The notes: generated from the sequence alone by a model not told the origin. DNA of 64,000 nt from Massilia sp. Root351 (GCF_001425045.1 NZ_LMDJ01000004.1:62322-126321); one strand, 5' to 3'; positions 52,732 to 61,876 are shown, counted from the stretch's first letter. Numbers and translations: made by a program.

Positions 52732-53379
52732 ATGCAAGGACTTTACCTGGTAACCCCCGACTGGGACGACACATCCCGCCTGCTCGCCGTGAGCGAGCTG
52801 GCGCTGGCGCAAGGCGTGGCCCTGCTGCAGTACCGCCACAAGCACGCCGGCGCCGAATTGCGCATGGAGCAAAGCGCGGCGCTGCTGGCCCTGTGCCGCC
52901 GCTACAACGTGCCCTTCGTGGTCAACGACCATGTCGACCTGTGCCTGCTGATCGGCGCGGACGGCGTGCACCTGGGCGGCACCGACGCCCGCATCGCCGA
53001 GACCCGCGCGCGGCTGGGGCCGGGCGCCATCATTGGCGCCTCCTGCTACGGCGACATGCAGCTGGCGCTGGACGCGCAGGACGCCGGCGCCAGCTACGCC
53101 GCCTTCGGCGGCTTCTACCCGTCGCGCGTGAAGCAGTACGCCGTCACCACCCAGCCGGCCATCCTGGACGAAGCGCGCCGGCGCATCGGGCTGCCGCGCG
53201 TGGTCATCGGCGGCATGACGCCGCACAACGCCGCGCCGCTGGTGGCGCGCGGAGTGCAGATGGTGGCCTGCGTCAGCGGCGTCTACATGGCGCCGGACCC
53301 GGCCCGGGCCGTGCGCGATTTCAACGCCTTGTTCACCGCCCAGGCCGGGCACGAAGAAATTCGCTCCAGCGCGGCGTGA
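52732..53379 (+). CDS. thiE: Thiamine-phosphate synthase ThiE
   Basis: 215 residues. Joins HMP-PP and thiazole phosphate. LQYRHKHAGAE, VNDHVDLCLLIGADGVHLGG and the loop GGFYPSRVKQY are family signatures; VIGGMTPHN binds phosphate. Canonical GxxxxTxTK is altered to FYPSRVKQYAVTTQ, a variant that is common in Burkholderiales. Last gene of the thi operon. Confidence 0.96.
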   Translation: MQGLYLVTPDWDDTSRLLAVSELALAQGVALLQYRHKHAGAELRMEQSAALLALCRRYNVPFVVNDHVDLCLLIGADGVHLGGTDARIAETRARLGPGAIIGASCYGDMQLALDAQDAGASYAAFGGFYPSRVKQYAVTTQPAILDEARRRIGLPRVVIGGMTPHNAAPLVARGVQMVACVSGVYMAPDPARAVRDFNALFTAQAGHEEIRSSAA

Positions 53380-53424
53380 TCGTTTTATAATCGGTCGCAT
53401 TATCTTCCGCTCAAGGTTGCGACC

Positions 53425-54054
53425 ATGAATGCACCCACCCCGGCGAAGCGCCTGATACTCATCGTCGACGACGACCAGTTGCTGGCCGCCTTCCTCAGCG
53501 AAGTGCTGGGCCATGCCGGCTACGACACGGTGCTGGCCTATTCGGCAGACCAGGCGCTGGCCCAGGTGGCCGAGCGCGAGCCGGACATGGCCCTGCTCGA
53601 CATCCACATGCCCGGCATGTCCGGCCTGGAACTGGCCAAGCAGCTCAACCGCAACACGTCGGTGCCGTTCATGTTCCTGTCCGGCCGCGGCGACAGCGAC
53701 GCCGCCAAGCAGGCCGCCGCCTACGGCGCGGTGGGCTTCGTGGTCAAGCCGGTGGACGAGCAGCACCTGATGCCGGCATTCGAAGCCGGCCTGGCGCGGG
53801 CCGACGAGATCCGCCAGCTGCGGCGCACCGAACTGAATCTGAACGCCGCGCTGGCCGCCGGGCGCGAAACCAGCCTGGCCGTGGGCCTGCTGATGTGCAA
53901 ATTCCAGACCGACCGCAACACCGCCTTCGAAGTGCTGCGCGACCATGCCCGTTCCAGCCGCCGCAAGATCAATGAAATCGCCGACCAGTTGCTGACCGCC
54001 GAGGAAACATTGAATGGCTTGCATGCTGCTTTTAATACACGGCTGAAAAAATAA
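53425..54054 (+). CDS. Response regulator with ANTAR output domain
   Basis: 209 residues. Receiver with acidic cluster VDDD (14–17), phospho-acceptor Asp59 and Lys108. The last 60 residues form an ANTAR three-helix domain (SLAVGLLMCKFQTDRNTAFEVL…), which binds two-hairpin RNA motifs to prevent transcription termination. No histidine kinase or nitrogen/nitrate operon is beside it. Target unknown. Starts 45 bases after thiE. Confidence 0.92.
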   Translation: MNAPTPAKRLILIVDDDQLLAAFLSEVLGHAGYDTVLAYSADQALAQVAEREPDMALLDIHMPGMSGLELAKQLNRNTSVPFMFLSGRGDSDAAKQAAAYGAVGFVVKPVDEQHLMPAFEAGLARADEIRQLRRTELNLNAALAAGRETSLAVGLLMCKFQTDRNTAFEVLRDHARSSRRKINEIADQLLTAEETLNGLHAAFNTRLKK

Positions 54055-54240
54055 GATCTGCTTCTTTTCGGAAATACGCTAAACTACCGCCATAGCCCGG
54101 GGTCCTGAACCGCCCCCGCTCGCTTTCCCCATTCAGCGCGCCCTTTCCCTGCCGCTGTATCTGAATTTCGGCCCAGCTCCGCCGACCTTGCATCCTGAAT
54201 TCAAGCAAACTGCAGCCCATGGCTGCGGGCGGAGAACACC

Positions 54241-54675
54241 ATGAAAGACGATTTGAACACCCTGGACGGCGTCCTGGAAGAGCTGGCGGCCGAGTACCAG
54301 GAAGTGCCGCGCGTGCTGCACGTCGACGGCGACGGCGATTCGGCGCTGGTGCTGGCCACGCTGCTGGTGCCGGAAACCGAAGTGCACCACGCGGCCACGC
54401 TGGCCGACGCGGTGCGCGCCGTGGAGCAGGCCAGCTTCGCGCTGGTGGTGCTGGACCCCGACTTGCCGGACGGCGACGGCACCGAGCTGCTGCAGCGCCT
54501 GCGGCAGCAGCAGGAGAGCACCCCGGTGCTGCTGTACTCGGCGCGCCATCCCGGCCTGCGCACGCAGGCGCACGCCTTCCTGCCCAAGCCTTGGACCTCC
54601 CCACGCCAGCTGTGGCGCACCGTGTCCCACATGCTGGGCATCGAGCCGGTGGCCATGCAGGAGGAGACAACATGA
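54241..54675 (+). CDS. Stand-alone receiver domain, atypical
   Basis: 144 residues. After a 22-residue acidic N-terminus the receiver begins VLHVDGDGDS: the usual second acidic residue of the Mg site is replaced by Gly. Asp72 (LDPDLPDGDG), Ser100 and Lys116 (LPKPW) are kept, so phosphorylation may still occur but with altered metal binding. No output domain. It overlaps the next receiver gene by four bases, so the two are made together. 186 bases without a gene lie upstream. Confidence 0.82.
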   Translation: MKDDLNTLDGVLEELAAEYQEVPRVLHVDGDGDSALVLATLLVPETEVHHAATLADAVRAVEQASFALVVLDPDLPDGDGTELLQRLRQQQESTPVLLYSARHPGLRTQAHAFLPKPWTSPRQLWRTVSHMLGIEPVAMQEETT

Positions 54676-55085
54676 GCGGCGAGCTTAGCAGCATCCTCTA
54701 CGTGGAGGACGACCCGCACGTGCGCGGGGTGGCCAAGATGGCGCTCGAAGTGATCGGCCATTTCCAGGTGCGCGACTGCGGCTCCGGCAGCAACGCGCTG
54801 CTGGTGGCGGCCGATTTCCAGCCCGACCTGATCCTGCTGGACGTGCAGGCGCCGGGCAGCGACGGCGTGGCCACGCTGGCGCAGCTGCGCCGCATGCCGC
54901 ACCTGTGCTACACCCCGGCCATGTTCGTCACCGGCCTGGTGTCGGCCGCCGACGTGGCGCGCTACGTGGCGGCCGGCGCGGCCGGCATCATTGCCAAGCC
55001 GCTCGAGCCGCTGCGGCTGGCCGGCCAGTTGCGCCGCCTGTGGAACGAACGGCGGACGGCGGGGGCGGGCTTGTTGCCGGTGTAA
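54672..55085 (+). CDS. Stand-alone response regulator receiver
   Basis: 137 residues, one receiver domain with a full active site: Glu12/Asp13/Asp14, Asp57 (LLDVQAPGSDG), Thr87 and Lys109 (AKPLEP). CheY-like size, no output domain. Coupled to the atypical receiver upstream, the pair may form a phosphorelay or a phosphate sink. No kinase is adjacent. Confidence 0.88.
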   Translation: MSGELSSILYVEDDPHVRGVAKMALEVIGHFQVRDCGSGSNALLVAADFQPDLILLDVQAPGSDGVATLAQLRRMPHLCYTPAMFVTGLVSAADVARYVAAGAAGIIAKPLEPLRLAGQLRRLWNERRTAGAGLLPV

Positions 55086-55143
55086 TCTTGCATTCCTTGT
55101 TATCATGCGGGTTATCCCGTTTAATGAGACACAGGAAACAAGC

Positions 55144-56250
55144 ATGAAAACCAAAGCAGCCGTGGCATGGCAATCCGGCGCTCCGCTGACCATCGAGGAA
55201 GTGGAACTGGGCGGCCCGCGCGAGGGTGAAGTACTGGTGGAGATCAAGGCCACCGGCATTTGCCACACCGATTACTACACCCTGTCCGGCGCCGACCCGG
55301 AAGGCATTTTCCCCGCCATTCTCGGCCATGAGGGCGCCGGCGTGGTGGTGGACGTCGGCCCCGGCGTGAAAACGCTGAAGAAGGACGACCACGTCATTCC
55401 GCTGTACACGCCGGAATGCCGCCAGTGCAAATTCTGCCTGTCGCAAAAAACCAACCTGTGCCAGTCGATCCGCTCGACCCAGGGGCGCGGCCTGATGCCC
55501 GACGCCACCAGCCGTTTCTCCATCGACGGCAAGCCCATTTTCCACTACATGGGCACCTCCACCTTCTCCAACTACATCGTGGTGCCGGAAATCGCGCTGG
55601 CCAAGATCCGTTCTGACGCGCCGTTCGACAAGGTCTGCTACATCGGCTGCGGCGTCACCACCGGCGTGGGCGCGGTGCTGTTTACCGCCAAGGTGGAGGC
55701 GGGCGCCAATGTGGTGGTGTTCGGCCTGGGCGGCATCGGCCTGAACGTGATCCAGGCTGCCAAGATGGTCGGCGCCGACAAGATCATCGGTGTCGACATC
55801 AACCCGGCGCGCGAAGAGATGGCGCGCAAGTTCGGCATGACGCATTTCGTCAACCCGACCAAGGTGGAAAACGTGGTGGACGCCATCGTCCAGCTCACCG
55901 ACGGCGGCGCCGACTACAGCTTCGAATGCATCGGCAACACCACCACCATGCGCCAGGCGCTGGAGTGCTGCCACAAGGGCTGGGGCCAGTCCATCATCAT
56001 CGGCGTGGCGGCGGCCGGGCAGGAGATCTCCACCCGTCCGTTCCAGCTGGTCACCGGCCGGGTGTGGAAGGGTTCCGCCTTCGGCGGCGCGCGCGGCCGC
56101 ACCGATGTGCCGAAGATTGTCGACTGGTACATGGAAGGCAAGCTCAACATCGATGACCTGATCACCCACAAGCTCAAGCTGGAAGACATCAACCAGGGCT
56201 TCGACCTGATGAAGTCCGGCGAATCGATCCGTTCCGTGGTCGAATTCTAA
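55144..56250 (+). CDS. frmA: S-(hydroxymethyl)glutathione dehydrogenase (class III alcohol dehydrogenase)
   Basis: 368 residues. Oxidises the formaldehyde–glutathione adduct with NAD. Catalytic zinc ligands Cys in GICHTDYYTLSGAD, His-Glu in GHEGAGVV and Cys in YIGCGVTTG; structural zinc Cys cluster CRQCKFCLSQKTNLC; Rossmann motif FGLGGIGLNVIQ. The partner esterase gene (frmB) is not next to it. Formaldehyde could come from PQQ-dependent alcohol oxidation elsewhere, an inference only. Confidence 0.96.
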   Translation: MKTKAAVAWQSGAPLTIEEVELGGPREGEVLVEIKATGICHTDYYTLSGADPEGIFPAILGHEGAGVVVDVGPGVKTLKKDDHVIPLYTPECRQCKFCLSQKTNLCQSIRSTQGRGLMPDATSRFSIDGKPIFHYMGTSTFSNYIVVPEIALAKIRSDAPFDKVCYIGCGVTTGVGAVLFTAKVEAGANVVVFGLGGIGLNVIQAAKMVGADKIIGVDINPAREEMARKFGMTHFVNPTKVENVVDAIVQLTDGGADYSFECIGNTTTMRQALECCHKGWGQSIIIGVAAAGQEISTRPFQLVTGRVWKGSAFGGARGRTDVPKIVDWYMEGKLNIDDLITHKLKLEDINQGFDLMKSGESIRSVVEF

Positions 56251-56274
56251 GCGCCGCAGTTTCCCCGCCATTCC

Positions 56275-56297
56275 GCCGCCTGCACCGCGCAGGCGGC
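56275..56297 (+). terminator. Hairpin after frmA, weak terminator
   Basis: GCCGCCTGC / GCAGGCGGC, 9-bp stem with a 5-base loop and no T-tract, 24 bases after the stop. Confidence 0.45.
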
Positions 56298-56386
56298 ATT
56301 CTGTCGCAAATCCCCCGCACCGCCGCGCATTACGCGCTACCTTGATGCTCCGCCCCGCCACCTGCGCGGCTGGAAGTAGAAAAAAA

Positions 56387-56408
56387 GTTCTAGACAGTGC
56401 GTTCTAGA
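56387..56408. promoter_or_regulatory. GTTCTAGA direct repeat before the M56 gene
   Basis: GTTCTAGA occurs at 56387–56394 and 56401–56408, 14 bases apart. TCTAGA is itself palindromic. A possible operator, 38 bases before the ATG; the regulator is unknown. Confidence 0.4.
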
Positions 56409-56445
56409 TCATTTAATCTACATTGCATATTTCAAGGAGTCTTTC

Positions 56446-58635
56446 ATGGCCGAGTTGCTGTCCCTGCTGATGCCCGCCATAGGCTGGTCGCTGCTTCACT
56501 TCGTCTGGCAGGGCCTGCTGATCGGCTGGGCGGCGTCGCTGGCCCTGCAACTGTTGCGCAACGCCCGCCCGCAGGCGCGCTACGCGGTAGCGTGCGTCGC
56601 CTTGCTGCTGTGCGCCGCGCTGCCACTGGCCGGCATCGTCTGGCGCGTGCTGGACGCGGCCGGCGCCGCGCCCGCCGCAGACCCTGCCGTGCTGATGATG
56701 GCCGGCTCCGGCGCGTTGGGCGGCGCCGCCGTGGCGATGCCGGTGCTGATGGAGGACGGCTGGCTGATCTCCTGGCAATACATGCTGCAGCGGCAGCTGC
56801 CCTGGCTGGTGCTGCTGTGGGCCAGCGGCGCCGCGTTCATGACCTTGCGCTTGTCGCTCGGACTGATGTGGGTGCGCGAGCGCACCCTGGAAGCGCGGCA
56901 GGCGCCCAACCTCCAATGGCAGCAGCGCCTGGACCGCCTGGCGCTGCGCCTCGGCCTGAACCGCCCGGTGCGCCTGGCGGTGGCCGAACACCTGGACTCG
57001 CCCATGACGGCCGGCTGCTGGAAGCCAGTGGTGCTGGTGCCGGCGTCCTTGCTCACCGGCATGCCGGCCGGCCTGCTGGAAGCGCTGCTGGCGCACGAAC
57101 TGGCCCACATCAAGCGCCACGACTACCTGGTCAACCTGGTCCAGAGCGCCATCGAGATTTTGTTGTTTTACCACCCGAGCGTGTGGATGCTGTCCCGGCA
57201 CATCCGCGACGAGCGGGAGCAGATTGCAGATGATTTAGCCGCAAGCACGCTCGGCGAACCGCGGCGCCTGGCCCTTGCACTGTCCGAACTGGACCGCTTC
57301 CAGTTCGCCACCCCCCAGCCTGCGCTGGGGGCTCAAGGAGGAAACCTCATGTCCCGTATTAAACGTCTGGTCCGCCCAGACAGCCAGCCGCTGAGCTGGA
57401 AGATTGCCGCGCCCCTGTTCGGCCTGTGCACCGCCTGCGCCGTGCTGTACGCCCACGCCGCGCCGCAGCCGCCGGCCGTGCCGCCGGCGCCGGCCCTCGA
57501 CGCGCCGGCCGTCCCGGCCGTGCCCGCCGTCCCGGCCAGGATGGTGCCTGTTCCGCCGCCGCCCCCCCTGGCCATGCTGGACCCGCCGGCCGCCGCCAAG
57601 CCGCAGGTGCCGGCCGCGCCCGAAGCGCGTCCTGCGCCTGCACCTGCACCTGCACCTGCACCTGCACCTGCACCTGCACCGGCTCCCGCGCCTGCAGCCC
57701 GTCCGGCGCCGGCTCCTGCGCCTGCCCCGGCGCCAGCGCCTGCCCCGGCCGCCGTAGCCGCCCCCGCTGCGCCGGCCGCCCCCGCAGCCGCAGCGGCGCC
57801 GCCAGCGCCCATGCTGTCCGGCGAGCCTTCGGCGCGTGCGCCGGGACGCGTCCGCATGAACTTCGGACGCCTGACCATGAACGACAAGGCCAAGGATGCC
57901 TACGGCATCAAGCGTGGCGACGGCTATACCGCGATCTACTCCGGCCGTGGCGACATGGCGGAATTGAGCCGGCTGGAGGACGCCGTGAAGGGTGACTTCA
58001 TCTGGTACCGCGACGGCAACCAGGCCTGGCTGATCAAGGATCCCGCCTTGCTGGCCAAGGCCAGCGCCGCCTGGGCGCCGGCCGATGCGCTGAACCTGCA
58101 AATGAAGGAGCACAACAAAGCCATGGAGCAGCACAACAAAGCCATGGAAGCGCTGAGCGAGAAGATGCGCGCCGCGTCCGAGCAGTCCGAGCGCGCCGGG
58201 CGCGGCGTGCAGCACGACAAGATCGAGCAGGTCGCGCGGCAGCAGGAAGCCGTGGCACGCAAGATGGAAGCCGTGGCGCGCAGAATGGAGCGCAGCCGCG
58301 ACGCCGGTGCTGCCGGCGCCGATCGTGAAACGCTGCAGCGTGAAATGGACGCGCTGACAACGCAAATGGAGCCGTTCAAGCAGCAAATGAAGGAACTCAC
58401 CGCCGAATTTGCGAAAGCGCACGCCGAGATGGCCGCCAGAAAAGCGCCCATGCAAGCACTGAGCGCGCAAATGCGCGAAGCCAGCAAGCCGATGCGGGAG
58501 CTGGGCCAGAAGATGGGGGAGCTGGGCCGCGAGCAGGGCCGCCTGAGCCGCGAGGCCGACGAGGCCGTCCGCGCCATGATCCAGGAAGCCGTGCGCAGCG
58601 GCCGTGCCGAGGCCGTGCCGGCGCCCAAGGGCTGA
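56446..58635 (+). CDS. BlaR1-like M56 family membrane metallopeptidase
   Basis: 729 residues. Membrane helices at about 10–30, 43–65, 105–130 and 308–325; the zinc peptidase motif HELAHIKRHD (about 204) faces the cytoplasm with Glu in REQIADDLA as third ligand. In BlaR1/MecR1 this domain signals by proteolysis. Instead of a penicillin-binding domain the outside part has a Pro/Ala linker (about 390–460), a small domain (about 475–535: MNDKAKDAYGIKRGDGYTAI) and a long charged coiled coil (about 545–720). No BlaI-type repressor is beside it. Sensor of envelope state is plausible; ligand unknown. Confidence 0.85.
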   Translation: MAELLSLLMPAIGWSLLHFVWQGLLIGWAASLALQLLRNARPQARYAVACVALLLCAALPLAGIVWRVLDAAGAAPAADPAVLMMAGSGALGGAAVAMPVLMEDGWLISWQYMLQRQLPWLVLLWASGAAFMTLRLSLGLMWVRERTLEARQAPNLQWQQRLDRLALRLGLNRPVRLAVAEHLDSPMTAGCWKPVVLVPASLLTGMPAGLLEALLAHELAHIKRHDYLVNLVQSAIEILLFYHPSVWMLSRHIRDEREQIADDLAASTLGEPRRLALALSELDRFQFATPQPALGAQGGNLMSRIKRLVRPDSQPLSWKIAAPLFGLCTACAVLYAHAAPQPPAVPPAPALDAPAVPAVPAVPARMVPVPPPPPLAMLDPPAAAKPQVPAAPEARPAPAPAPAPAPAPAPAPAPAPAARPAPAPAPAPAPAPAPAAVAAPAAPAAPAAAAAPPAPMLSGEPSARAPGRVRMNFGRLTMNDKAKDAYGIKRGDGYTAIYSGRGDMAELSRLEDAVKGDFIWYRDGNQAWLIKDPALLAKASAAWAPADALNLQMKEHNKAMEQHNKAMEALSEKMRAASEQSERAGRGVQHDKIEQVARQQEAVARKMEAVARRMERSRDAGAAGADRETLQREMDALTTQMEPFKQQMKELTAEFAKAHAEMAARKAPMQALSAQMREASKPMRELGQKMGELGREQGRLSREADEAVRAMIQEAVRSGRAEAVPAPKG
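57637..57678 (+). repeat. Hexanucleotide tandem repeat (CCTGCA)7
   Basis: Seven perfect CCTGCA units inside the M56 gene encode a Pro-Ala stretch. Changes in copy number would keep the frame and alter only linker length. Confidence 0.95.
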
Positions 58636-58689
58636 TTGGATATCCAGTGTTTTATACCGGGGCGCAGCCTGCCCCGGTATAATCACGGG

Positions 58690-60999
58690 ATGCAAAATCT
58701 CCTCCACAACCTCAATCCCGAGCAACTTGCCGCCGTCACGCTGCCGGCCCAGAGCGCGCTGATCCTGGCCGGCGCCGGCTCCGGCAAGACCCGCGTCCTG
58801 ACCACCCGCATCGCCTGGCTGATCCAGACCGGCCAGGTCTCGCCGGCCGGCATCCTGGCGGTAACGTTCACCAACAAGGCCGCGAAGGAGATGCTGACGC
58901 GTCTGTCGGCAATGTTGCCGATCAATACACGCGGCATGTGGATCGGCACTTTCCACGGCCTGTGCAACCGCCTGCTGCGCACGCACTACCGCGACGCGGC
59001 GCTGCCGCAGACCTTCCAGATCCTCGATTCGCAGGACCAGCTGTCGGCCATCAAGCGCCTGCTGAAAGCCTTCAACATCGACGACGAGAAATTCCCCGCC
59101 AAGTCGGTGATGTACTTCATCAACAGCGCCAAGGACGCCGGCCTGCGCGCCGCCGACGTGGAAGCCTACGACGCCAACGAACGCAAGATGGTGGAGCTGT
59201 ACGGCCTGTACGACGACCAGTGCCAGCGCGAAGGGGTGGTGGATTTTGCCGAACTGCTGCTGCGCAGCTACGAGCTGCTGAGCCGCAACCAGCCGCTGCG
59301 CGAGCATTACCAGCAGCGTTTCAAGCACATCCTGGTTGACGAATTCCAGGATACCAACGACCTGCAGTACAAATGGCTGAAGCTGTTGTCCGGCCAGGGG
59401 CAGAGCCAGGGCAGCAGCGCGCTGTTCGCGGTGGGCGACGACGACCAGAGCATCTACGCCTTCCGCGGCGCCAACGTGGGCAATATGCGCGCCTTCGAGC
59501 AGGAGTTCAACGTCAAGAACCTGATCAAGCTGGAGCAGAACTACCGCTCGCACGGCCACATCCTGGATGCGGCCAATATGCTGATCGCCAACAACAGCAA
59601 GCGCCTGGGCAAGAACCTGCGCACCGACGCCGGGCACGGCGAACCGGTGCGCGTATACGAAGCCAGTTCGGACCTGCAGGAAGCGCAGTGGATCATCGAG
59701 GAGACCAAGAGCCTGATCGGCGAAGGCGCCTCGCGCAGCGAGATCGCGGTGCTGTACCGCTCCAACGCGCAGTCGCGCGTGATCGAGCACGCGCTGTTCT
59801 CGGCCGGCATTCCGTACCACGTGTACGGCGGCCTGCGCTACTTCCAGCGCGCCGAGGTCAAGCACGCCATCGCCTACCTGCAGCTGATGGACAATCCGCA
59901 CAACGACTCGGCCTTCCTGCGCGTGGTGAACTTCCCCACGCGCGGCATCGGCGTGCGCACCATCGAGAACCTGCAGGGCGCGGCGCAGCAGTACGGCATC
60001 TCGCTGTACGCGGCGGTGCCCTATATGACGGGCAAGGCCGGCACTTCGCTGGCCGGCTTCGTCAAGATGATCGAAGGCATGCGCTTTGAAACGCAGCAGA
60101 TGGCGCTGCCCGAACTGGTGCGCGTGGTATTGGAAGGCAGTACCCTGCTGACCCACTACGCCACCGAGAAAGAGGGCGCGGACCGCATCGAGAACTTGGA
60201 GCAGATGGTCAGCGCGGCCACGCAGTTTGTGTCAGAAGAAGGCTACGGCCAGGGCGCGCCCGCACACCTGGGCCCGCGCGCGGACGCGCAGGCCGGCGCA
60301 CCCATCGTCAATGAAGACGGTATCGAGATCCTGGACGCGGACGCGCCGCTGGCCACCGTCATGTCGCCGCTGTCGGCCTTCCTGTCGCACGCTTCGCTGG
60401 AGGCGGGCGACAACCAGGCGCAAGCCGGGCAGGATGCGCTGCAGATGATGACGGTGCACTCGGCCAAGGGGCTGGAATTCGACAACGTCTTCATCACGGG
60501 CCTGGAAGAGGGCCTGTTCCCGCACGAAAGCAGCTCGAAGGAGGACGGCGGCGTGGAAGAGGAACGGCGCCTGATGTACGTGGCCATCACGCGCGCGCGC
60601 AAGCGCCTGTACATGTGCTTCTCGCAGACCCGCATGCTGCACGGCCAGACCCGCTACAACATGAAGTCGCGCTTCTTCGACGAGCTGCCGGAAGAGTCCC
60701 TGAAATGGCTGTCGCCGAAGGTGCAGTCGCACTGGTTCGCCAACAAGAAGTCGGCCTGGGACGAGGCGCCGCTGAACCTGGGCAGCGACAACGCGCTGGC
60801 CCAGCGCATGGCGCAGAAGTCGGGCGGCGGCAGCGGCTGGCGCATCGGCGAATCCGTCTCGCACGGCAAGTTCGGCGAAGGCGTGATCGTCAACATCGAA
60901 GGCAGCGGCGCCAATTGCCGCGCGCAGATCAATTTCGGCAGCTTCGGCATGAAGGTGCTCGACCTGAGCGTGGCCAAGCTGGAGCGGCTGGGCCGGTAG
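58690..60999 (+). CDS. uvrD: ATP-dependent DNA helicase UvrD/PcrA
   Basis: 769 residues, superfamily 1A helicase for nucleotide excision and mismatch repair. Walker A AGAGSGKTRVL near 30, motif II VDEFQDTNDLQY, motif III VGDDDQSIYAFRGAN, motif V TVHSAKGLEFDNVF and motif VI VAITRARKRLY. The C-terminus ends in a Tudor-like domain (GESVSHGKFGEGVIVNIEG). ATG at 58690 is favoured over the longer frame because MQNLLHNLNPEQ is the conserved start. Confidence 0.96.
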   Translation: MQNLLHNLNPEQLAAVTLPAQSALILAGAGSGKTRVLTTRIAWLIQTGQVSPAGILAVTFTNKAAKEMLTRLSAMLPINTRGMWIGTFHGLCNRLLRTHYRDAALPQTFQILDSQDQLSAIKRLLKAFNIDDEKFPAKSVMYFINSAKDAGLRAADVEAYDANERKMVELYGLYDDQCQREGVVDFAELLLRSYELLSRNQPLREHYQQRFKHILVDEFQDTNDLQYKWLKLLSGQGQSQGSSALFAVGDDDQSIYAFRGANVGNMRAFEQEFNVKNLIKLEQNYRSHGHILDAANMLIANNSKRLGKNLRTDAGHGEPVRVYEASSDLQEAQWIIEETKSLIGEGASRSEIAVLYRSNAQSRVIEHALFSAGIPYHVYGGLRYFQRAEVKHAIAYLQLMDNPHNDSAFLRVVNFPTRGIGVRTIENLQGAAQQYGISLYAAVPYMTGKAGTSLAGFVKMIEGMRFETQQMALPELVRVVLEGSTLLTHYATEKEGADRIENLEQMVSAATQFVSEEGYGQGAPAHLGPRADAQAGAPIVNEDGIEILDADAPLATVMSPLSAFLSHASLEAGDNQAQAGQDALQMMTVHSAKGLEFDNVFITGLEEGLFPHESSSKEDGGVEEERRLMYVAITRARKRLYMCFSQTRMLHGQTRYNMKSRFFDELPEESLKWLSPKVQSHWFANKKSAWDEAPLNLGSDNALAQRMAQKSGGGSGWRIGESVSHGKFGEGVIVNIEGSGANCRAQINFGSFGMKVLDLSVAKLERLGR

Positions 61000-61003
61000 G
61001 CCG

Positions 61004-61017
61004 CCGCAAGCTTGCGG
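61004..61017. repeat. 14-bp palindrome between convergent genes
   Basis: CCGCAAGCTTGCGG lies between the uvrD and CPBP stop codons. No T-tract on either side. Confidence 0.5.
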
Positions 61018-61018
61018 A

Positions 61019-61876
61019 TCAGGCCACCGTGCCGGCGGCCGGCTGGCGCGCCAGCAGTACGGTAACGGCAACGACGGCCAGCAGCGTGACGGCCGACGCC
61101 TCCAGGCCGTAGCTGCCGCCGCTGAGCCATTCCGGCCCGTTCAGGCGGCCGATGATCCAGCCTTTGGCTGCGCCGCCGGACACCGGCAGCGAGAACACGG
61201 TGCCGGTGATGAAGTTCCAGGCGAAGTGCAGGCCGGCGGCCAGCCACAGGCGGCCCGTCTTCAGGTAGGCGGCGCCGAACATCACGCCGGCGGCCACGGT
61301 GATCACCAGGCCGAGCGCGCTGACGCCGTCGTTCGGGAAATGCGCCAGCGCGAAGACGAACGACGACATTGCCAGCGCCCAGCGCGTGCCCAGGGCGTTT
61401 TGCAGGATGCGCAGCAGCATGGCGCGGAACAGCAGTTCTTCAAACGCGGCCACCAGCACCAGTTCGGCCACCGGCTTGAAGAGGGCGGGCCAGCCATTGT
61501 TGCCCACCACCTGGAAGGCGCCGGCCGCCGCCAGCGCGCCTATCACCCCCAGCGACAGGGCCGTCCCCCAGGCGATGCCGGTGGCGGTCTCGCGCGCGGC
61601 GCCGGCCAGGGCCAGTTCGTCCGGCACGCGCTTTTCGATTTTCGCCACGTAGAGGCGGTAGCCCAGCACGCACAGCGCGGCGGCCAGCAACTGCGGCCAC
61701 GCCACGCGCATGGATTTTTCCAGCGCCACATGCGCAAACACCAGCACCGCCGCCACCGGCAGCACCATGGCCAGCGTGGCCAGCAGGATGCGGGTCAGCG
61801 GCCAGCGCGCGACGCGCGCGCCAAGGCCGGCGGACGGTGCGGGGGAAGTTGGAACAGCGTGCTGCGTAGCGTTCAT
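61019..61876 (-). CDS. CPBP family intramembrane metalloprotease
   Basis: 285 residues, about eight membrane helices. Abi/CAAX protease motifs: EELLFRAML (EExxxR, about 157), FALAHFPND and HFAWNFITG, the His/Asn residues that bind zinc. Related enzymes act in prenyl-protein or bacteriocin-immunity processing. AGGAGG precedes the ATG, and the start overlaps the end of the MarR gene by four bases, so the two are one operon. Confidence 0.9.
   Translation of the reverse strand: MNATQHAVPTSPAPSAGLGARVARWPLTRILLATLAMVLPVAAVLVFAHVALEKSMRVAWPQLLAAALCVLGYRLYVAKIEKRVPDELALAGAARETATGIAWGTALSLGVIGALAAAGAFQVVGNNGWPALFKPVAELVLVAAFEELLFRAMLLRILQNALGTRWALAMSSFVFALAHFPNDGVSALGLVITVAAGVMFGAAYLKTGRLWLAAGLHFAWNFITGTVFSLPVSGGAAKGWIIGRLNGPEWLSGGSYGLEASAVTLLAVVAVTVLLARQPAAGTVA

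Noticed and set aside
54055..54240. Gap checked for a tRNA or small RNA
   Set aside because: No cloverleaf, no terminator and no consensus promoter seen; only the end of the previous gene and the leader of the next.
56387..56408. Direct repeat considered as a BlaI operator
   Set aside because: Lacks the TACA…TGTA dyad of BlaI/MecI sites and no BlaI gene is near; kept only as a generic candidate site.
57637..57678. Tandem repeat considered as a CRISPR array
   Set aside because: Six-base units without spacers inside a reading frame; no cas genes.
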